From contig OX243821.1 of the NCBI GenBank assembly GCA_945859605.1, forward strand, positions 35,167,738 through 35,231,737: a stretch of DNA of 64,000 nucleotides. Direction: 5' to 3'. Shown here piece by piece: positions 31,985-43,459 of this stretch (within the stretch, counting starts at the first letter, position 1; the number at the start of each line of letters is the position of its first letter). The stretch comes from Lumbricus rubellus. Its lineage: Eukaryota > Annelida > Clitellata > Crassiclitellata > Lumbricidae. The notes beneath the pieces were generated by a model that searched no databases, was not told the DNA's origin, and saw nothing but the letters and a program-made list of their open reading frames with translations. The position numbers and the translations under genes were made by a program.

Positions 31985-33530
31985 AGTTTAAAAAAGTATT
32001 TATGCTTTCTTAATATTCATGTCCCTGGGGTATCTGATAGTGAAGCTAAATTGACGATGACAATGGTGGTTAAAACGGTAAGGATAATCATAGTAATAAT
32101 CATAATAAAGATCTTGTTTATTGATTGACAACGATAACAGTGGCAATAAATGAAAAGATAATCATAGTAATAATCATAATAAAGATCTTTTGTTTACACA
32201 CTGCTATGAGTCATGTACACCACACCTTCTTTATTCTCGTACCCCAATTGTGTTCAGTTTTCTCTTTACATTACTTTACGTTGCTGGGATTTTATCTATC
32301 ACAATTATTTTCAGTAGATGTCTTGAATCGTCTTTTTCGTGTATTGTATTGCATACCTTGTCAGTCATAAGTATTTTTTTGCGCTGGTTTTATTAAATTG
32401 CAGAGTTTACACATTTAGTTTTTCCTTCGCAAATATCTTGGTCTCATAAACAGTTTCTATTGTGAAATTATCTATATTTACTTGTTTTAACACAGTAGTT
32501 TTGTTTCCCCTGTGGTTTTAATGCGAAACAGATGTCCTTCTGTGATTTTATTGCGAAATAATATCGATTCAGATGTCTATTTTAAACTTTATTTTTAAAA
32601 TTGTCTGTTAAGTCTATATTCAGTTTTATTATAGAAGTTTCTGCTAAGTCGATAATTTGTTTAATTCTAAGTTGATAAATTTCCGTTGGAATTTTAAGCT
32701 GAGATTGATTTATTTTTTGTGAGTTACTGCATAAAGATGTTGTTTTATGATGAGTTGATTAATGTTGTCCCCCCCACTATAGGCAGCCTTTTGACTGGCA
32801 CTTTCAAGAGTTCGAGCAGTGGTGAAGTAAGTTTCCAGGTATTTTACTTTGAGTATTAGCGGCAGTTGATATCTTTGAATCTTTGCTTTAATAATTATTA
32901 GTTGAATGCTTTGTGTGTTGTTGCTTCACATTTTGTGTGTATCCAATTAATGTGTATCATTGATCGATGCCTTGTGCGTTGGCGCTACAGAAGTTACTCA
33001 ATGCTGCCTCTAATGATAATAATGATAATAATAATGACAATAATAATAATAATGGTAGTAATGATAATAATAATGATAGTAATAATAATAATTTAAAAAA
33101 TAATTAAATAATAATAATAATAATGGTAATAATAATGTAGTTGGGTCTGGAGACTTGAGTTTGGGATGGCGTATACAGCCCTTATAAAGTGGGGTGGTTG
33201 TGAAAAACATTGTAATGACTAGAAGTCTAGGCCATTATAATTGTACTAATAATTATTAAGAGTCTGTGTGGCTATTGCTCGATCTCCCGAATGAAAACTC
33301 AGCAAATCGTGTGGTCGTGTTTTTCAGATTTCGCCACGATTTTGGTGGAGGTTGACATTTAGTGGGGTTTTTTTGAGCCTTCGATTGTGTTGCACTGGAA
33401 ATTACTGAACATTGGTTCATGCTTTATTATTTTATCAACAGAGAATGTTGACTGTTTTTTTCAAAGTCAGTGGATTACAATGTTTTTTCGTGATCTTCAG
33501 AAACCTTTGATATCGTTGCTTCAATAGTTT
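31985..33530. other. non-coding AT-rich stretch
   Basis: A 67-bp duplication lies at about 32085-32195 (ATAATCATAGTAATAATCAT twice). A degenerate box B copy lies at about 32765-32820 (TTTTGACTGGCACTTTC). A TAA/TGA-rich run lies at 33012-33135. Open frames are short and of low complexity. No gene is recognised. Confidence 0.5.
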
Positions 33531-33531
33531 T

Positions 33532-33755
33532 TGGGGCACGCTGGTTTAGTGGGTATGTTCGTTCCCTTGAAACCAGAGGGTTTCAGATTCGAATCCACCT
33601 CAAGTCACCGCATAGGACCCTTGAGCAAGTCCTTCACTCGCAATTGCTCAGCGCTTTGGCGTGAAACTCCAATTCAGTGTCTGCGCTGTAGTCGGGAGCG
33701 CTTCTGAGTAGAATTCTTGAATGGGCACTATAACAAGTGCGAACACATGAGCAAT
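33532..33755 (+). mobile_element. full-length SINE, subfamily with altered head
   Basis: Head GGGGCACGCTGGTTTAGTGG, B box GATTCGAATCCACC, centre AGCAAGTCCTTCACTCGCAA and tail TCGGGAGCGCTTCTGAGTAG. An insert relative to the 26035 copy (TCAAGTCACCGCATAGG) is shared with the copy at 49450, which suggests a subfamily. Confidence 0.88.
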
Positions 33756-33765
33756 ATAAATAGAG

Positions 33766-34690
33766 ATTAATGTTTATGTTTTTATATTTAGCTTAGGCTG
33801 CTGACTGTGAAATTTCAGCAGATTTTCACTCTTGCCTTTGAAGCTTAAAAGTCCGAAACGTACTTCTATGTTGTACTAACAAAGAACGGTTGTTAAATCT
33901 CTGTTGTCTTATGTGCCATTCTGCAACTGGGTAATATTATTATCTTAGGTATTTTCAGTATACCATATCATATCAATGGTATTAGTCATGAGAGTCTCAT
34001 TATGTTTGCTAAAGTTTATTTTTAATTAGATCATAGAAAGTCCCAAATGTTGTTATTATTTGCAAGACTTGTGTTAATTCTGGTTGATATTGTCAAAGGC
34101 ATAACTTGAATCTTTAAGACTTTCACTCATGGTTTTTAATAATAAACCCATTTACTTTTATGACAGTAAAATTTCACACAAATTTAAACAGTTACAATCG
34201 AGTACAGCTGGCAATGAATTTATAAAGTTGTATTTTTAGGAAGGTTGTGGTAATTACTCAGTGTGTTAATCGATGTCAAAGCCCAACTAAATTATTTTAA
34301 ATAATATTACTTTGATGAAATATTAAAACTGGTTCAGTCATATCTCGATTATTGCAATTTAAATTAGTTAATTAACATACTGGTGATTAGGTTTTACATC
34401 CAGGTGTTTATTTATAGTAATCATATGCCCCAAAACCTTTTGGTGCATTGTAATCTTTACTTCCTGTTTTGAAATCGTCATAAATATTCATGAGAGATAC
34501 TAGCGACCCCTGTCATGTTTTCTCCGCAGTTGCTGTTCCCATTGTGTGTAACGCCCTGAGCTTCTTGCTGTTTGCTGCCAACTATGCAGAATAATTTGGA
34601 AGTCGTTATTTTCTGTTAGTCACGAACTGAGTCATTGGTTATAATTATCAGCCTTTGTGCAGGGCGAGGCTTGTGACTGGGGGGGGGGCA
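33766..34690. other. non-coding, nothing recognised
   Basis: AT-rich sequence with no clear repeat ends, microsatellites or credible open frames. Confidence 0.5.
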
Positions 34691-34699
34691 ATTTATCTA

Positions 34700-34925
34700 G
34701 TGGTGGTTGAAAATGAGAATTTGAAAATAGTTTGAAAATGGGTATTTCACCTCATAGTTGAAAATGGAAAATGGAAATGTGACATTGCATTTGAAAATGG
34801 GATTTTCACATAGAGTTTGAAAATGTGTTTCATTTCATAGTTGAAAATGGGAATGTGACATTGCATTTGAAAATGGGAGTTTGACATTGTAATTGAAAAT
34901 GCGTGTTTCACCCCATATTTAAAAG
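34700..34925. repeat. diverged minisatellite with TTGAAAATGGGA core
   Basis: About nine TTGAAAATG cores spaced 20-35 bp apart, in a higher-order unit of about 70 bp (CATAGTTGAAAATGG, GTGACATTGCATTTG). Confidence 0.85.
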
Positions 34926-35287
34926 AAAAGAGACATAATGGGAAATGCTAGAGCGACTGTGCCGTGAAACTTCCACAAATCTCGCCCTGATGTCGTATTA
35001 TTGATGCAACTAAATGTATTTTGTGTGACCTTTTGACATAATAATCTGGTGAAGTGTGTTGAGTTTTAATTGTTTTAATGTCTGCTTTCTCTGTGTGTTT
35101 TAGGCAGATTAAAGTGTTTGAACAAAATATTGTTGTTATTCTTTTAATGAAAGTTTTACTCACAAGCTGATTGAAAATGAAGTAATAAATTTTCACTGCT
35201 GAAAAATAATATTACTGTTACTGAAAAGAGCTGCAATATGCCAAAGAAATTTATGTTGAGGACTATTGCTCAAACTCGGTCCTTTCC

Positions 35288-35540
35288 CATCAGGTCGGGA
35301 GCTACTCTGAGGAGTTCTCTTGAGGGGGCGCTAAATAAATGTACGATTACAATTTGCGCCCTCATTGTGGAATTCTCTTTTCTCCACTCTGAGTGGGACT
35401 CTACTTTCTGGATCCTTATCTACATCTCTCTCTCTTCTTAAGACCTTTTTTCTCTAGAGGTTATCGCTCTGGGAGCGCTACTGGATGGCCTCGGCTGTGA
35501 GCGGCGCTATATAATTTACTAATTACATTACATTACATAA
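35288..35540 (+). mobile_element. two LINE/SINE tail remnants
   Basis: TCGGGAGCTACTCTGAGGAG with TTGAGGGGGCGCTAAATAAA, and GGGAGCGCTACTGGATGG with GGCGCTATATAATTTAC followed by ATTAC repeats. Both carry the tail that the SINE and LINE families of this window share. No RT sequence is left. Confidence 0.65.
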
Positions 35541-35579
35541 ATTTAGCCCTCGTCAAATCTGGATGCATCCATCCTTGAT

Positions 35580-36050
35580 CCAGCGCACACCTCTTTTTAG
35601 CTGATAAACATTTCTTTAATGTGGCCGTGTTTACATTCGAATGTCAGGTACAAACTCGTCCCCATCCATAACTATCAATGAACAAACATACTCGGAAACA
35701 CAAAATAATCATGACTAGACATGGTAAGCAGGTTATTAACTTCTTACTGATATGAAACAGGGCCAGACCAAAGTCGAGGGAATCGAGGAGGGTTCGAGTC
35801 ATCGTGGTTAAAAACTTGTATAAAAAATTATTTATATGCAGTTTTTAGAGATGACGTATGTTTGTTGATTAATGTAGAACTCAACCGCTATTCACACTTG
35901 AACAGTGCCAGTCCAAAGTCTGCGTGAAGGAGGAGGGCATCGCTACTGATTTTTGCTATCACACCGTGAAGTTAAATTGAAACTACAACTATTATTACTT
36001 GTGTTAGAGAAATCTAATCCCGTACACACCTTTTTAACGTTTGCATTCTC
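35580..36050 (-). repeat. start of a higher-order unit copy with A-B pair
   Basis: Landmark GCACACCTCTTTTTAGCTGA (35585) is followed by reversed box B (AACAGTGCCAGTCCAAAGTC, GTGAAGGAGGAGGGCATCGC, 35901-35950), TTGCTATCACACCGTGAAGT, and reversed box A (ACACACCTTTTTAACG, 36025). The same order is seen at 38135-38475 (partly), 47430-47945 and 52415-52860. Confidence 0.8.
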
Positions 36051-36203
36051 TCTTTAATATTAAAAATTCCTATAATGTTACAATGAATGGGTCAGGAAAA
36101 TAAATAATTTCGTTGGGCTCGACGTTAACGGCTGGGGACAGTCAAAAGCAAGATACATAATGGGTGCGAAGCGCTGGCCACTTCATTACTTGATCTCGGT
36201 ATA

Positions 36204-36320
36204 GGCCTACATAGGTGCAATGACGTCCTAAAAGTTGGGGGACCATAATAATAAAGTTAGGGACCACTCAAAAGTTGGGGGGACGCGTCCCGTGGGTCCC
36301 ATAGGGTGGTTGCCCCTATG
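36204..36320. mobile_element. 117-bp MITE with 8-bp TSD
   Basis: TCGGTATA is repeated at 36196-36203 and 36321-36328. Inside the ends, CATAGGTGCAA and TTGCCCCTATG form a near-perfect inverted pair. Paralogous landmarks at 48310 and 54810 (ATCTCGGCATATGTGGG, TTCTCGGCGTATGATTG) lack the insert and serve as empty sites. The 6 bp between the left TSD and the inverted repeat are unexplained. Confidence 0.65.
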
Positions 36321-36799
36321 TCGGTATATGAAGGCGGGTGGCAAGTCCTCTCCATCGCCATATCGTCTTTCCAACAACGGTGGTGCTATGCACCTGTGTA
36401 TACCGAGAGCAGATGGAAATGTGACCTCTTAATTCAAGCGAGATTCTGACTTGATAAATCTAATCTCGATCTTATCTAAGGTTTTTGTCAACTGCCTTTT
36501 CACGTGATCATCTGAATTTACTGTTCGATCCAGATTTGAATTGAATTTTCTATCTACTTAAAAACTTTTATATTCTCAATATCCTTTTATGATTTATCTA
36601 TTCATATAACCCTACATAACTGTCACACGATGTTTCAATGGTTTGCGCGGTGGACAGTATAAAATGAATGACCAGAAGAAAAATTGAGATCTCGATGCAC
36701 AAGTTATCTTACGGCATAGTCTTAATATTGAATTTAGTAAATGTGGGATGTGTGAGTAATTTTTACGGTGAGCCTCTAAATTTATAGTTATCTTTTATA

Positions 36800-37095
36800 T
36801 TTTAAAATGGTGTTGAAGAGATCAAATTGAAAGCGTTGTTTAAATTGCTATCCGCCTTTCCAGACTTAGGACTGGCTCACCTTGTACACACGCCTTGATC
36901 TAAAACGTTCTCATAACAATTATTATAATGTGTACCAGATACCTGTATGCGGTATAACATCTAGAAAACATTGATTCATTTTTTTCTGAATATATATTAT
37001 ACTATATAGCGCTTCTTCAAGGACGCTACTAAGAAGCGCTCCTTATTTCAGCACGGCAAAAAGCACAATTTTGAGTTTTAGCAAAATGCTTCGGT
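36800..37095. repeat. higher-order unit landmark with A-B and LINE tail
   Basis: Box A-like TTAAAATGGTGTTGAAGAGA, TCAAATTGAAAGCGTTGTTT, a degenerate box B (TTTCCAGACTTAGGACTGGC), then reversed LINE tail GCGCTTCTTCAAGG and AAGAAGCGCTCC. The same succession is at 40650-40900 and 55345-55580. Confidence 0.75.
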
Positions 37096-37099
37096 AGGC

Positions 37100-37880
37100 C
37101 TATGAGCTTTAGGAAGCAGAAGAAGCTCCTCCCCCATTCAATAAAACTGCAATTGTGGATGAAATGGATATACGATTATACAAAACATAAAATCATACGA
37201 ATCTTATTGGTCCAAGAAAAATTTAATGCGGGTGTCCAATTATCGGTTGTCCAAGCGTTTTAAAACATTTTATAGATATACTATGGCACAGGCCGCACAG
37301 CCAAATAGACAGCGTCAAAGCAGTAAAGCTATTCTGCATTCGATTAACTGTGAGACAGGGAACCAGCGTACGGTTCTATGTATGTAAGTTGAAGCAGATT
37401 CAAGTTTTGAGGTTCGCCCAGGGCTTAAAATTGTGGCTGGAAGGACATGGACGGCGTCTGCACACTTATTTTTCAAATCTCAATGACGTCCTGACACTCA
37501 TGTGAACAGCACAACGCAGAAAAGTGACTGACTCCCAGAATCCTCTGAACACACAACGCTGCAAGGAAGGGGCGCTATCGCGACCATTTATAATATTCAA
37601 TACGGTAGAGACGCAATTGTTATTTATACTATTGATTAATGCGGTTTTAAAGGTGTGCAAGAGACAGACAGTGTGACATAATTATAGACAACTAATGTAT
37701 CAACACTTTGTCGTTGCTATGGCGACCATCCAGTATTCGCTTAAACGCGTAGACGTGCGTAGTATTATTTGGTTCGATTGTTACACCAAGAAAGAAACGT
37801 GTTTCCTTCTAATAAAGTAATAAAAAATAATATATATTTATTCTTTACTGAAGCGACTGGATGAATAATAAAAACAATTT
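37100..37880. other. non-coding with landmark GTTGCTATGGCGACC
   Basis: Contains GGTGTCCAATTATCGG (37232, box A-like), a box A copy TTTTAAAGGTGTGCAAGAG (37644) and TTGCTATGGCGACCATCCAG (37712). The last is a higher-order landmark also at 46929, 50831 and 52098. No gene is supported. Confidence 0.5.
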
Positions 37881-37984
37881 CATATACCAACGAGAAGAGA
37901 AACTGTCATTTTCTGTAGAAATACTATACACAGGCAAAACCAACCACACATAATTACAGTTATAAATATACCTTTTAAAAAGTT

Positions 37985-38080
37985 CTTCTCAATCTGGTCT
38001 AGTACCTTGCTCACAAGTGCTGTAATATGCCGAGCAAATTTCTGCACAGGGTAACGGCCTCTGTTGTCATAGACCATGGT
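37985..38080 (-). other. coding-like fragment of unknown family
   Basis: The minus strand reads SDLTM, VYDNRGRYPVQKFARHITAL and VSKVLDQIEKN. A second copy at about 3195-3290 on the minus strand reads SNLTR, VYDNRGRYPGQKFALHITAL and MSNV, so the reading frame is kept between two diverged copies. A donor-like GTGAGC follows the ITAL codons in this copy. I do not recognise the family. It could be part of a retroelement ORF or a captured exon. Confidence 0.4.
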
Positions 38081-38099
38081 CAAATCGGATCCATCCATC

Positions 38100-38480
38100 C
38101 ATCTTCTCAATCAATCACCCCAAAACAGCATCAACTTCACACCTCTTTTTATGCTGATACTTGCTTTATTAATACCGTGATAATGTCTCTAAGGTAAATA
38201 ACCTCTGAGTAATTATTAGTCCAGAGCATACTAATAAACAAAAGCCTAATCGGCAACACCTAATGATCAATAATTAACCAGACAATTATGATGAGCACGA
38301 TATCAGCCACAGACGGGGCTAAAACGGTGCCAGACAAAGGTTTAAATTGTCGAGGAGGTTAGCAATTATTATCCTGGTCACAAAAAAGGGCCTTTGATGT
38401 CATACGACGACGTTAAACTTTAGTTAAATAAAATAAACTTCGAATGCTGATCTCACAATTTAGACACCTCTTCTAAAATA
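38100..38480 (-). repeat. higher-order unit copy
   Basis: ATCACCCCAAAACAGCATCA, CACACCTCTTTTTATGCTGA, ATTATTAGTCC, ATTAACCAGA, GATATCAGC, ACGGTGCCAGAC and GAGGAGGTTAGCAATTATTA align with 52390-52640 in order. Reversed box A (TTTAGACACCTCTTCTAAAA) follows at 38460. Confidence 0.8.
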
Positions 38481-38484
38481 TTTC

Positions 38485-39185
38485 CTTTGCTATAAGTTCT
38501 GTTGAACTTTAATTTATTTTGAGTTCCATAATGATTGTGGAAGCGACAATTTGCACCTCTTCTATGCGTCTCGAACAGAGTGAAAATGCTGAAAGAAATA
38601 GCAATTGTAAGCTAATTTAATATAACGTAGCCTATAATAGCGGTCAGTTGATTATTGTGCAGCAGCGTACAGGTGAGATAGGCCAGGTGCAGAGTGGCGC
38701 GAAATGTTACGGCGACCGACCGTAGGCAGAGAGCGAGAGAGAGACAGACAGAGACAGACAGAGAGAAAGACAGAGAGAGGGACGGAGCGACTGAAGGAAG
38801 AATGTACGCTCAAGGAGAGATAGGCTGAGATAGGTGTGGCAGTTGACTAGAGTGGTTGAGATGAGTGGTAGTAGAAGACTGATGAGAGATAGTCTTAACG
38901 TTTAGTTGCTATGATAATGAAAATATAATCGTTGTCGTGTCGTTGCTGTTGTTTGGTTTCTGCTGGATTCTGAAGTACAATTATGCGATTAAACTCTTCG
39001 TCGTTGTTGAGTAAAACAAGTAAAAGAACTGTAGACACTTTACCTAGCCATTAGCTAATTAAGTAAAGTTATTTAGAGATAGGCTTAGGCTACGCGGAAC
39101 TTTCGAAGAGCTTCTGAAGACACTGGACAGGAAATGAGTTGACAACAAGCAATAATTAATATTGTGTTGATAATTCTCAGAATTA
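38485..39185. other. non-coding, short GACA/GAGA run
   Basis: A GACAGAGA-type run lies at 38725-38780 and a reversed box A-like copy (CACCTCTTCTATGCG) at about 38556. Nothing else is recognised. Confidence 0.5.
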
Positions 39186-39187
39186 GA

Positions 39188-39482
39188 ATGACCACTTCCG
39201 CCAGAGACGCAATCACAGTTTCGATTTTCCGACTTCCGGTCGAAAAATGGCCGCATCCGGTATAGGTGTCACCGTTTCCGGTCTAGATTTTATCATTCCG
39301 GCATCGAAGAGGTCGATCTCAACCAGCCCTGTAGAACGTTGAGACCCTGTGTGAGGCGCGGTGGTCTAGTGGTGGCGTCGTTGCCTTGGAGCCGTAAGGT
39401 TCGAGGTTCGAATCCACCTCGCCGAGTAAGGACCTTGGACACGTAGGAAGGGCGCCCATAACACCCTTCGTTACTTTGGCAC
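39188..39482 (+). repeat. landmark TTCCGGT-rich block of the higher-order unit, with SINE head
   Basis: ATGACCACTTCCGCCAGAGA, GACTTCCGGTCGAAAAATGG, GTCACCGTTTCCGGTCTAGA, GTAGAACGTTGAGACC and GGGCGCCCATAACACCCTTC are shared with 52140-52370, and partly with 50890, 51420, 57620, 62650 and 63745. A SINE head (GGCGCGGTGGTCTAGTGG to GCCGAGTAAGGACCTTGG, 39355-39438) is inserted in it. Confidence 0.85.
39355..39438 (+). mobile_element. SINE head only
   Basis: The tRNA-like part of the main SINE (B box GGTTCGAATCC) is kept up to GGACCTTGGAC. The body and tail are lost. Confidence 0.85.
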
Positions 39483-39745
39483 CATAGGCGTACGAGGCGG
39501 GGGTGCAGGGGAGCAATTCCCCCCCCCACTTTCGGGCAAATCTGGTTGGTTTTTCGGGCAAAAACAGACCGAATGACTAAAAAAAGGTCGTCAACTTTCG
39601 GGCAAGTCCGGTTTTTCGGGCAAACACAGGACCGAATGACTAAAAAAACCCAACTTTTTTATGGTTTGACGGATATATTTTTCGGGCAGAAGTTCAATCC
39701 TTGCCCCCCCCCCCCCCCACTGCTGAAATCTTCCGTACGCCTATG
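39483..39745. mobile_element. 263-bp hAT-type MITE with 8-bp TSD
   Basis: The ends CATAGGCGTACG and CGTACGCCTATG are perfect inverted repeats. TTTGGCAC is duplicated at 39475-39482 and 39746-39753. The interior has two GACTAAAAAAA units with TTTTCGGGCAA, resembling the interior of the 1294-1569 MITE. Paralogous landmarks at 52360 and 63775 lack the insertion. Confidence 0.9.
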
Positions 39746-39767
39746 TTTGGCACCCATCGATACTATT

Positions 39768-39983
39768 TGTTTGTATGTGCACTTGTTAAAGCGCCCCTTC
39801 AAGCTCTCTACTCAGAGGCGCTCCCGAATGTAGAGCGGACACTGCATCGGAGTTTCACGCCGAAACGCTGAGCAATTGCGAGTGAAGGACTTGCCCAAGG
39901 TCCTTATGCGGCAAGGTGGATTCGAACCTCGAACCCTCCGGCTCCAAAGCAACGACGCCACCACGACACCACCGCGCCCCACA
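39768..39983 (-). mobile_element. full-length SINE
   Basis: Reverse complement of the main family from tail (TTTGTATGTGCACTTGTTA) to head (ACCACCGCGCCCCACA). It includes the B box as GGATTCGAACC on the plus strand. Confidence 0.93.
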
Positions 39984-40265
39984 TGGCGCCTATCGTTATT
40001 TGGACGCCCATAGAGGAACGGGCGCCACCATTGACGTCCTGTGATAGATATGTTGGCGATGCTATTTATGCACACTTTCACAGCCTTCTTTCAAGTCAGC
40101 CAAATTTTTCAAGATTGGGACAACGAACAAAATCAATGATCCGAACATTTTGAACACCTTTTAAAAGTGAAATATATTTTTTATTAGTAGACCATTGTTT
40201 CTACAGCCTTATTCTGCCGACGACCCTGGGCTATCATAAACATTGGATATACTTAAATTAATTAA

Positions 40266-40490
40266 CCCTCACGGCCACCAAGCTTTTGTGTGACATGGAC
40301 TACCAATGGGGGGGGGGGGGTGGGGGTGGTGGTGGTTACCACCCGCTGGATTCTGGGTTCGGTTTGAGATATCATAACTTGTAATACACAAATTGATAGA
40401 GCATTCATTTCTGCACAAAACGGTATAATTTAGGTTTAAATTATATGAATCTATCTTGAAATTATAGACCTTTTTACATGCCATGGGGAC
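40266..40490. mobile_element. left end of a TTAA element, truncated
   Basis: TTAA followed by CCCTCACGGCCACCAAGC, a G tract, GGTGGTTACCACCC and GATATCATAACTTGTAATAC matches the first 200 bp of 44752-45738. The right end is missing. Confidence 0.8.
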
Positions 40491-40639
40491 ACTTAGATAT
40501 CACAAACGTGTACTTATCAAAATTAGCATTTATTGGTGATTTCGATCCACACGTTATCTTACACCATCGTCATTGTCATAGAATTATTCAATTAGGCGCG
40601 CGAACAATTTGTGCGGTAAGGCTAAATATTTATTTTCGG

Positions 40640-40930
40640 TTTTTTCCACTTTAAAAAGGTATCGAAAATGTTCAATTGAAAGCGATGTTTAAATTTCTCT
40701 CCTTTTTCCATGCTTGGGAATGGGCATTCATTGTTTACGAGTTTTGACGGAGTAGATTATCTAAAACTTTTCATGTAACCTGGATGCTGCATAGCATAAG
40801 AAATGCACTATTTCATACATTCCAGAATTCATATCGGGCTTCGTCAAGTGAGCACTCAGAAGCGCTCCTGTCTCTAGCACGGCGAAGAGCACTTTTACTT
40901 TTGTGAGTTTTGTAAAAAAAGAAAGCTTCA
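40640..40930. repeat. higher-order unit landmark with A-B and LINE tail
   Basis: TTTAAAAAGGTATCGAAAAT, TTCAATTGAAAGCGATGTTT, TTTTTCCATGCTTGGGAATG (degenerate box B) and GACGGAGTAGATTATCTAAA are followed by reversed LINE remnant AAGTGAGCACTCAGAAGCGC. The minus strand encodes LKLSFFTKLTKVKVLFAVLE and TGALLS there, similar to the LINE end at 22640. Confidence 0.78.
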
Positions 40931-41239
40931 ACAATAACGTGATTCTTCCGATTCTCCATACATGTACATCCCTCGTCGATGTAGTCATTTCAACTCTAAA
41001 CATCACCCACCTTAGCCGTCTGTCTGCCTGCCTGACTCTCCGGACTTGACCCGCTGCCTATCGATTTTGTTTTGATTAAGCGCCTGTGTGAATAAGCTGG
41101 TTTCCGCGACTTAGCTTTTGTGGGCGCTGTAGAAGTCTCGAGATTACGATTAGGCCTACGATTAGGAATTTGCTGATGTCATTAAGTAGAAACTGAAAAG
41201 CTAAGCAATCTTATGGGTCCATTAAATATTTAATGCAGG

Positions 41240-41480
41240 TGTCCAAAAGGTTGATATAATTATGGTACTTGGATGGTTTAGGTCACTGCATAAGAAGACT
41301 GTCGAAAGTTGATTTATGTCACCCTCCTTCTTTATCCAGGATCGAGTCTGGCGCAACCAGAGTAGAGATGGTGGCAGAGTTGTCATTGCTAAAATCTTTG
41401 GTATGACTTACTGACAACGAAATTCGGAAAAAATGAAACAGTCTTTGGGTATGGATCAAGAAGAGGCGCTGTGTAAATTA
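41240..41480 (+). repeat. A-B repeat pair with tail
   Basis: TGCAGGTGTCCAAAAGG (41236), TGTCACCCTCCTTCTTTATC (41318), AGATGGTGGCAGAGTTGTCA (41367), then GGATCAAGAAGAGGCGCTGT (41455). A paralog in the same order lies at 56120-56310 (CGCCCTCCTCATTTATCCAG, GATGGTGACAGAGTTC, GATCTTGAAGAGGCGCTAAG). The last block resembles the SINE tail, so the B element may be a retroposon with that tail. Confidence 0.75.
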
Positions 41481-41650
41481 TTATTGATTGATTGACTTAT
41501 TTATTTATTTACTGATTGGTGCACTGATTGATTTACTGATTGATTTACTGATTGATTGTTTTATTGATTGATTGACATATTTATTTATTTATTTACTGAT
41601 TGATGTACTGATTGATTTACTGATTGATTTACTGATTGATTGATTGAAAG
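41481..41650. repeat. GATT/TATT tetranucleotide region
   Basis: TGATTGATT and TTATTTATT repeats with ACTGATT interruptions. They directly follow the A-B tail, as a simple-sequence tail would. Confidence 0.93.
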
Positions 41651-41659
41651 GCCGTTTGA

Positions 41660-42760
41660 TCAAGTATTATACATGATTTGATTTGATTTGATAAGGTGCA
41701 ATAGCGTATGGACAAGTCGAACAATAATAGAATAGTTTATTACTCAAAGTCGTGTGGATGTGTTATGAGAAATACATGAATGAGAAATTAATTGTGCTAT
41801 TTTATAACATACAGACAGGCTGATACGGACATACAGGAAGACAGATAGACCACATGCAGCAGATATATACAGACAGACGAAATAATCATTATTCTTAGAC
41901 TAGGCTAACGTCTTTAAGCAGCAGCTGTTGAAGTTTATTTTAAAAATTAAAGCATCCTCTGACAATATTGAACACCGTTTTTATGTTACATATTTACGCC
42001 CAAACTTTACTTCTTGATTCACATTTTCGCATCTAATACCATGTAATGTCACCATACTTTCAGAACAAAATTGATTCACAATGAAGAGGCTGGCTGGGTA
42101 CTTATTTTTGGCTATAACATTTTAAAAAGGTTTCGAATGGATTTCAAATAAAATTGTTCAGCTCCAATTTCCCGAATTGCAAAAAACTTTACATGGTCAA
42201 TACTTGTACGTTTCTTTCAAATGTTGACGATTTATTATCTAAATTACTAGCTTGCTTAATTTGTTGGTCATTATTTAAGAAGGTCCTAAGACAAAAACAT
42301 GTTTCTTCATAATATTGAAAACACGATATTTTGTACCCCATTTGGGGGCGGAGGGGTCGGATTTAGTCGGTTTTTGGATATGTTATTCAGCAACAAAGGC
42401 TGAGCAGGAAACCGTTTGAAAAGCTTGGATGTCAACTACCCAGGTTGACGGTATTTTTTTAATCTAGATTGCCTGGATAATGGACATGTGGTGGATTCGA
42501 ACTTGGAACCGTCGTGCCCCCGATCTACTGTATCAACCCCGTGCAGCAATGGAGAATATGTAAAAACTGAAAAGCTTAACATTCTTATGAGTACATGATA
42601 TATATGTCCGATAGGTTGTCATTTGCCTTGACTTGTATTAAAAACGATTCATTCGTTTTAAAAATGAATTAACAAATTGATTTGATTTGATTTGATTAGA
42701 GAAGCAGTCGCTGCTTTAGACAATTCGAGTAAAAATGAACTTTGTTTAGTCCACAATGAT
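41660..42760. other. non-coding with decayed unit landmarks
   Basis: ATTAAAGCATCCTCTGACAA at about 41947 has a paralog at 56784 (ATTAAAGCATCATCTGCCAA). A box A-like TTTTAAAAAGGTTTCGAATG lies at 42119. No gene is seen. Confidence 0.5.
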
Positions 42761-42769
42761 ACTAGTGAC

Positions 42770-42783
42770 AGACAGACCGACAT

Positions 42784-42874
<91 letters not shown>

Positions 42875-42925
42875 TACAGACATGCAGACAGACAGACAGG
42901 TAGACAAACAGACAGACAGACATGC

Positions 42926-42964
<39 letters not shown>

Positions 42965-43175
42965 TAGACAGACAGACATACAGACAGACAGACAGACATA
43001 CAGACAGACAGACAGACAGACATACAGACAGACAGACAAACATACAGACAGACAGAAAGACAGAAAGACAGACAAACATACAGACAGACAGAAAGACAGA
43101 AAGACAGACAGACAAACATACGGACAGAAAGACAGACAGACAGACATACATACATACAGACAGACAGACAAACAT

Positions 43176-43222
<47 letters not shown>

Positions 43223-43279
43223 TGCAGACAGACAGACTGGTAGACAAACAGACAGACAGACATACAGACAGACAGACAT

Positions 43280-43314
<35 letters not shown>

Positions 43315-43327
43315 TACAGACAGACAT

Positions 43328-43376
<49 letters not shown>
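42770..43376. repeat. CAGA tetranucleotide microsatellite, about 600 bp
   Basis: GACA/CAGA units with TACA, TGCA, AAGA and GGTA interruptions. Open frames of 170-257 codons on both strands (SVCLSVCL, DRQTDRQT) result from the stop-free 4-bp unit. Confidence 0.99.
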
Positions 43377-43459
43377 TAAAATCATCTACAATATCACACA
43401 ATGTCTTTATACAGTAACTAACCGTATTCATGATAGAAACTGAAACGGCTCATCGAATG

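Noticed and set aside
42658..43443. Long open frames of 170-257 codons on both strands
   Set aside because: They come from the CAGA microsatellite, whose 4-bp unit has no stop in any frame. The peptides are pure SVCL or DRQT repeats.
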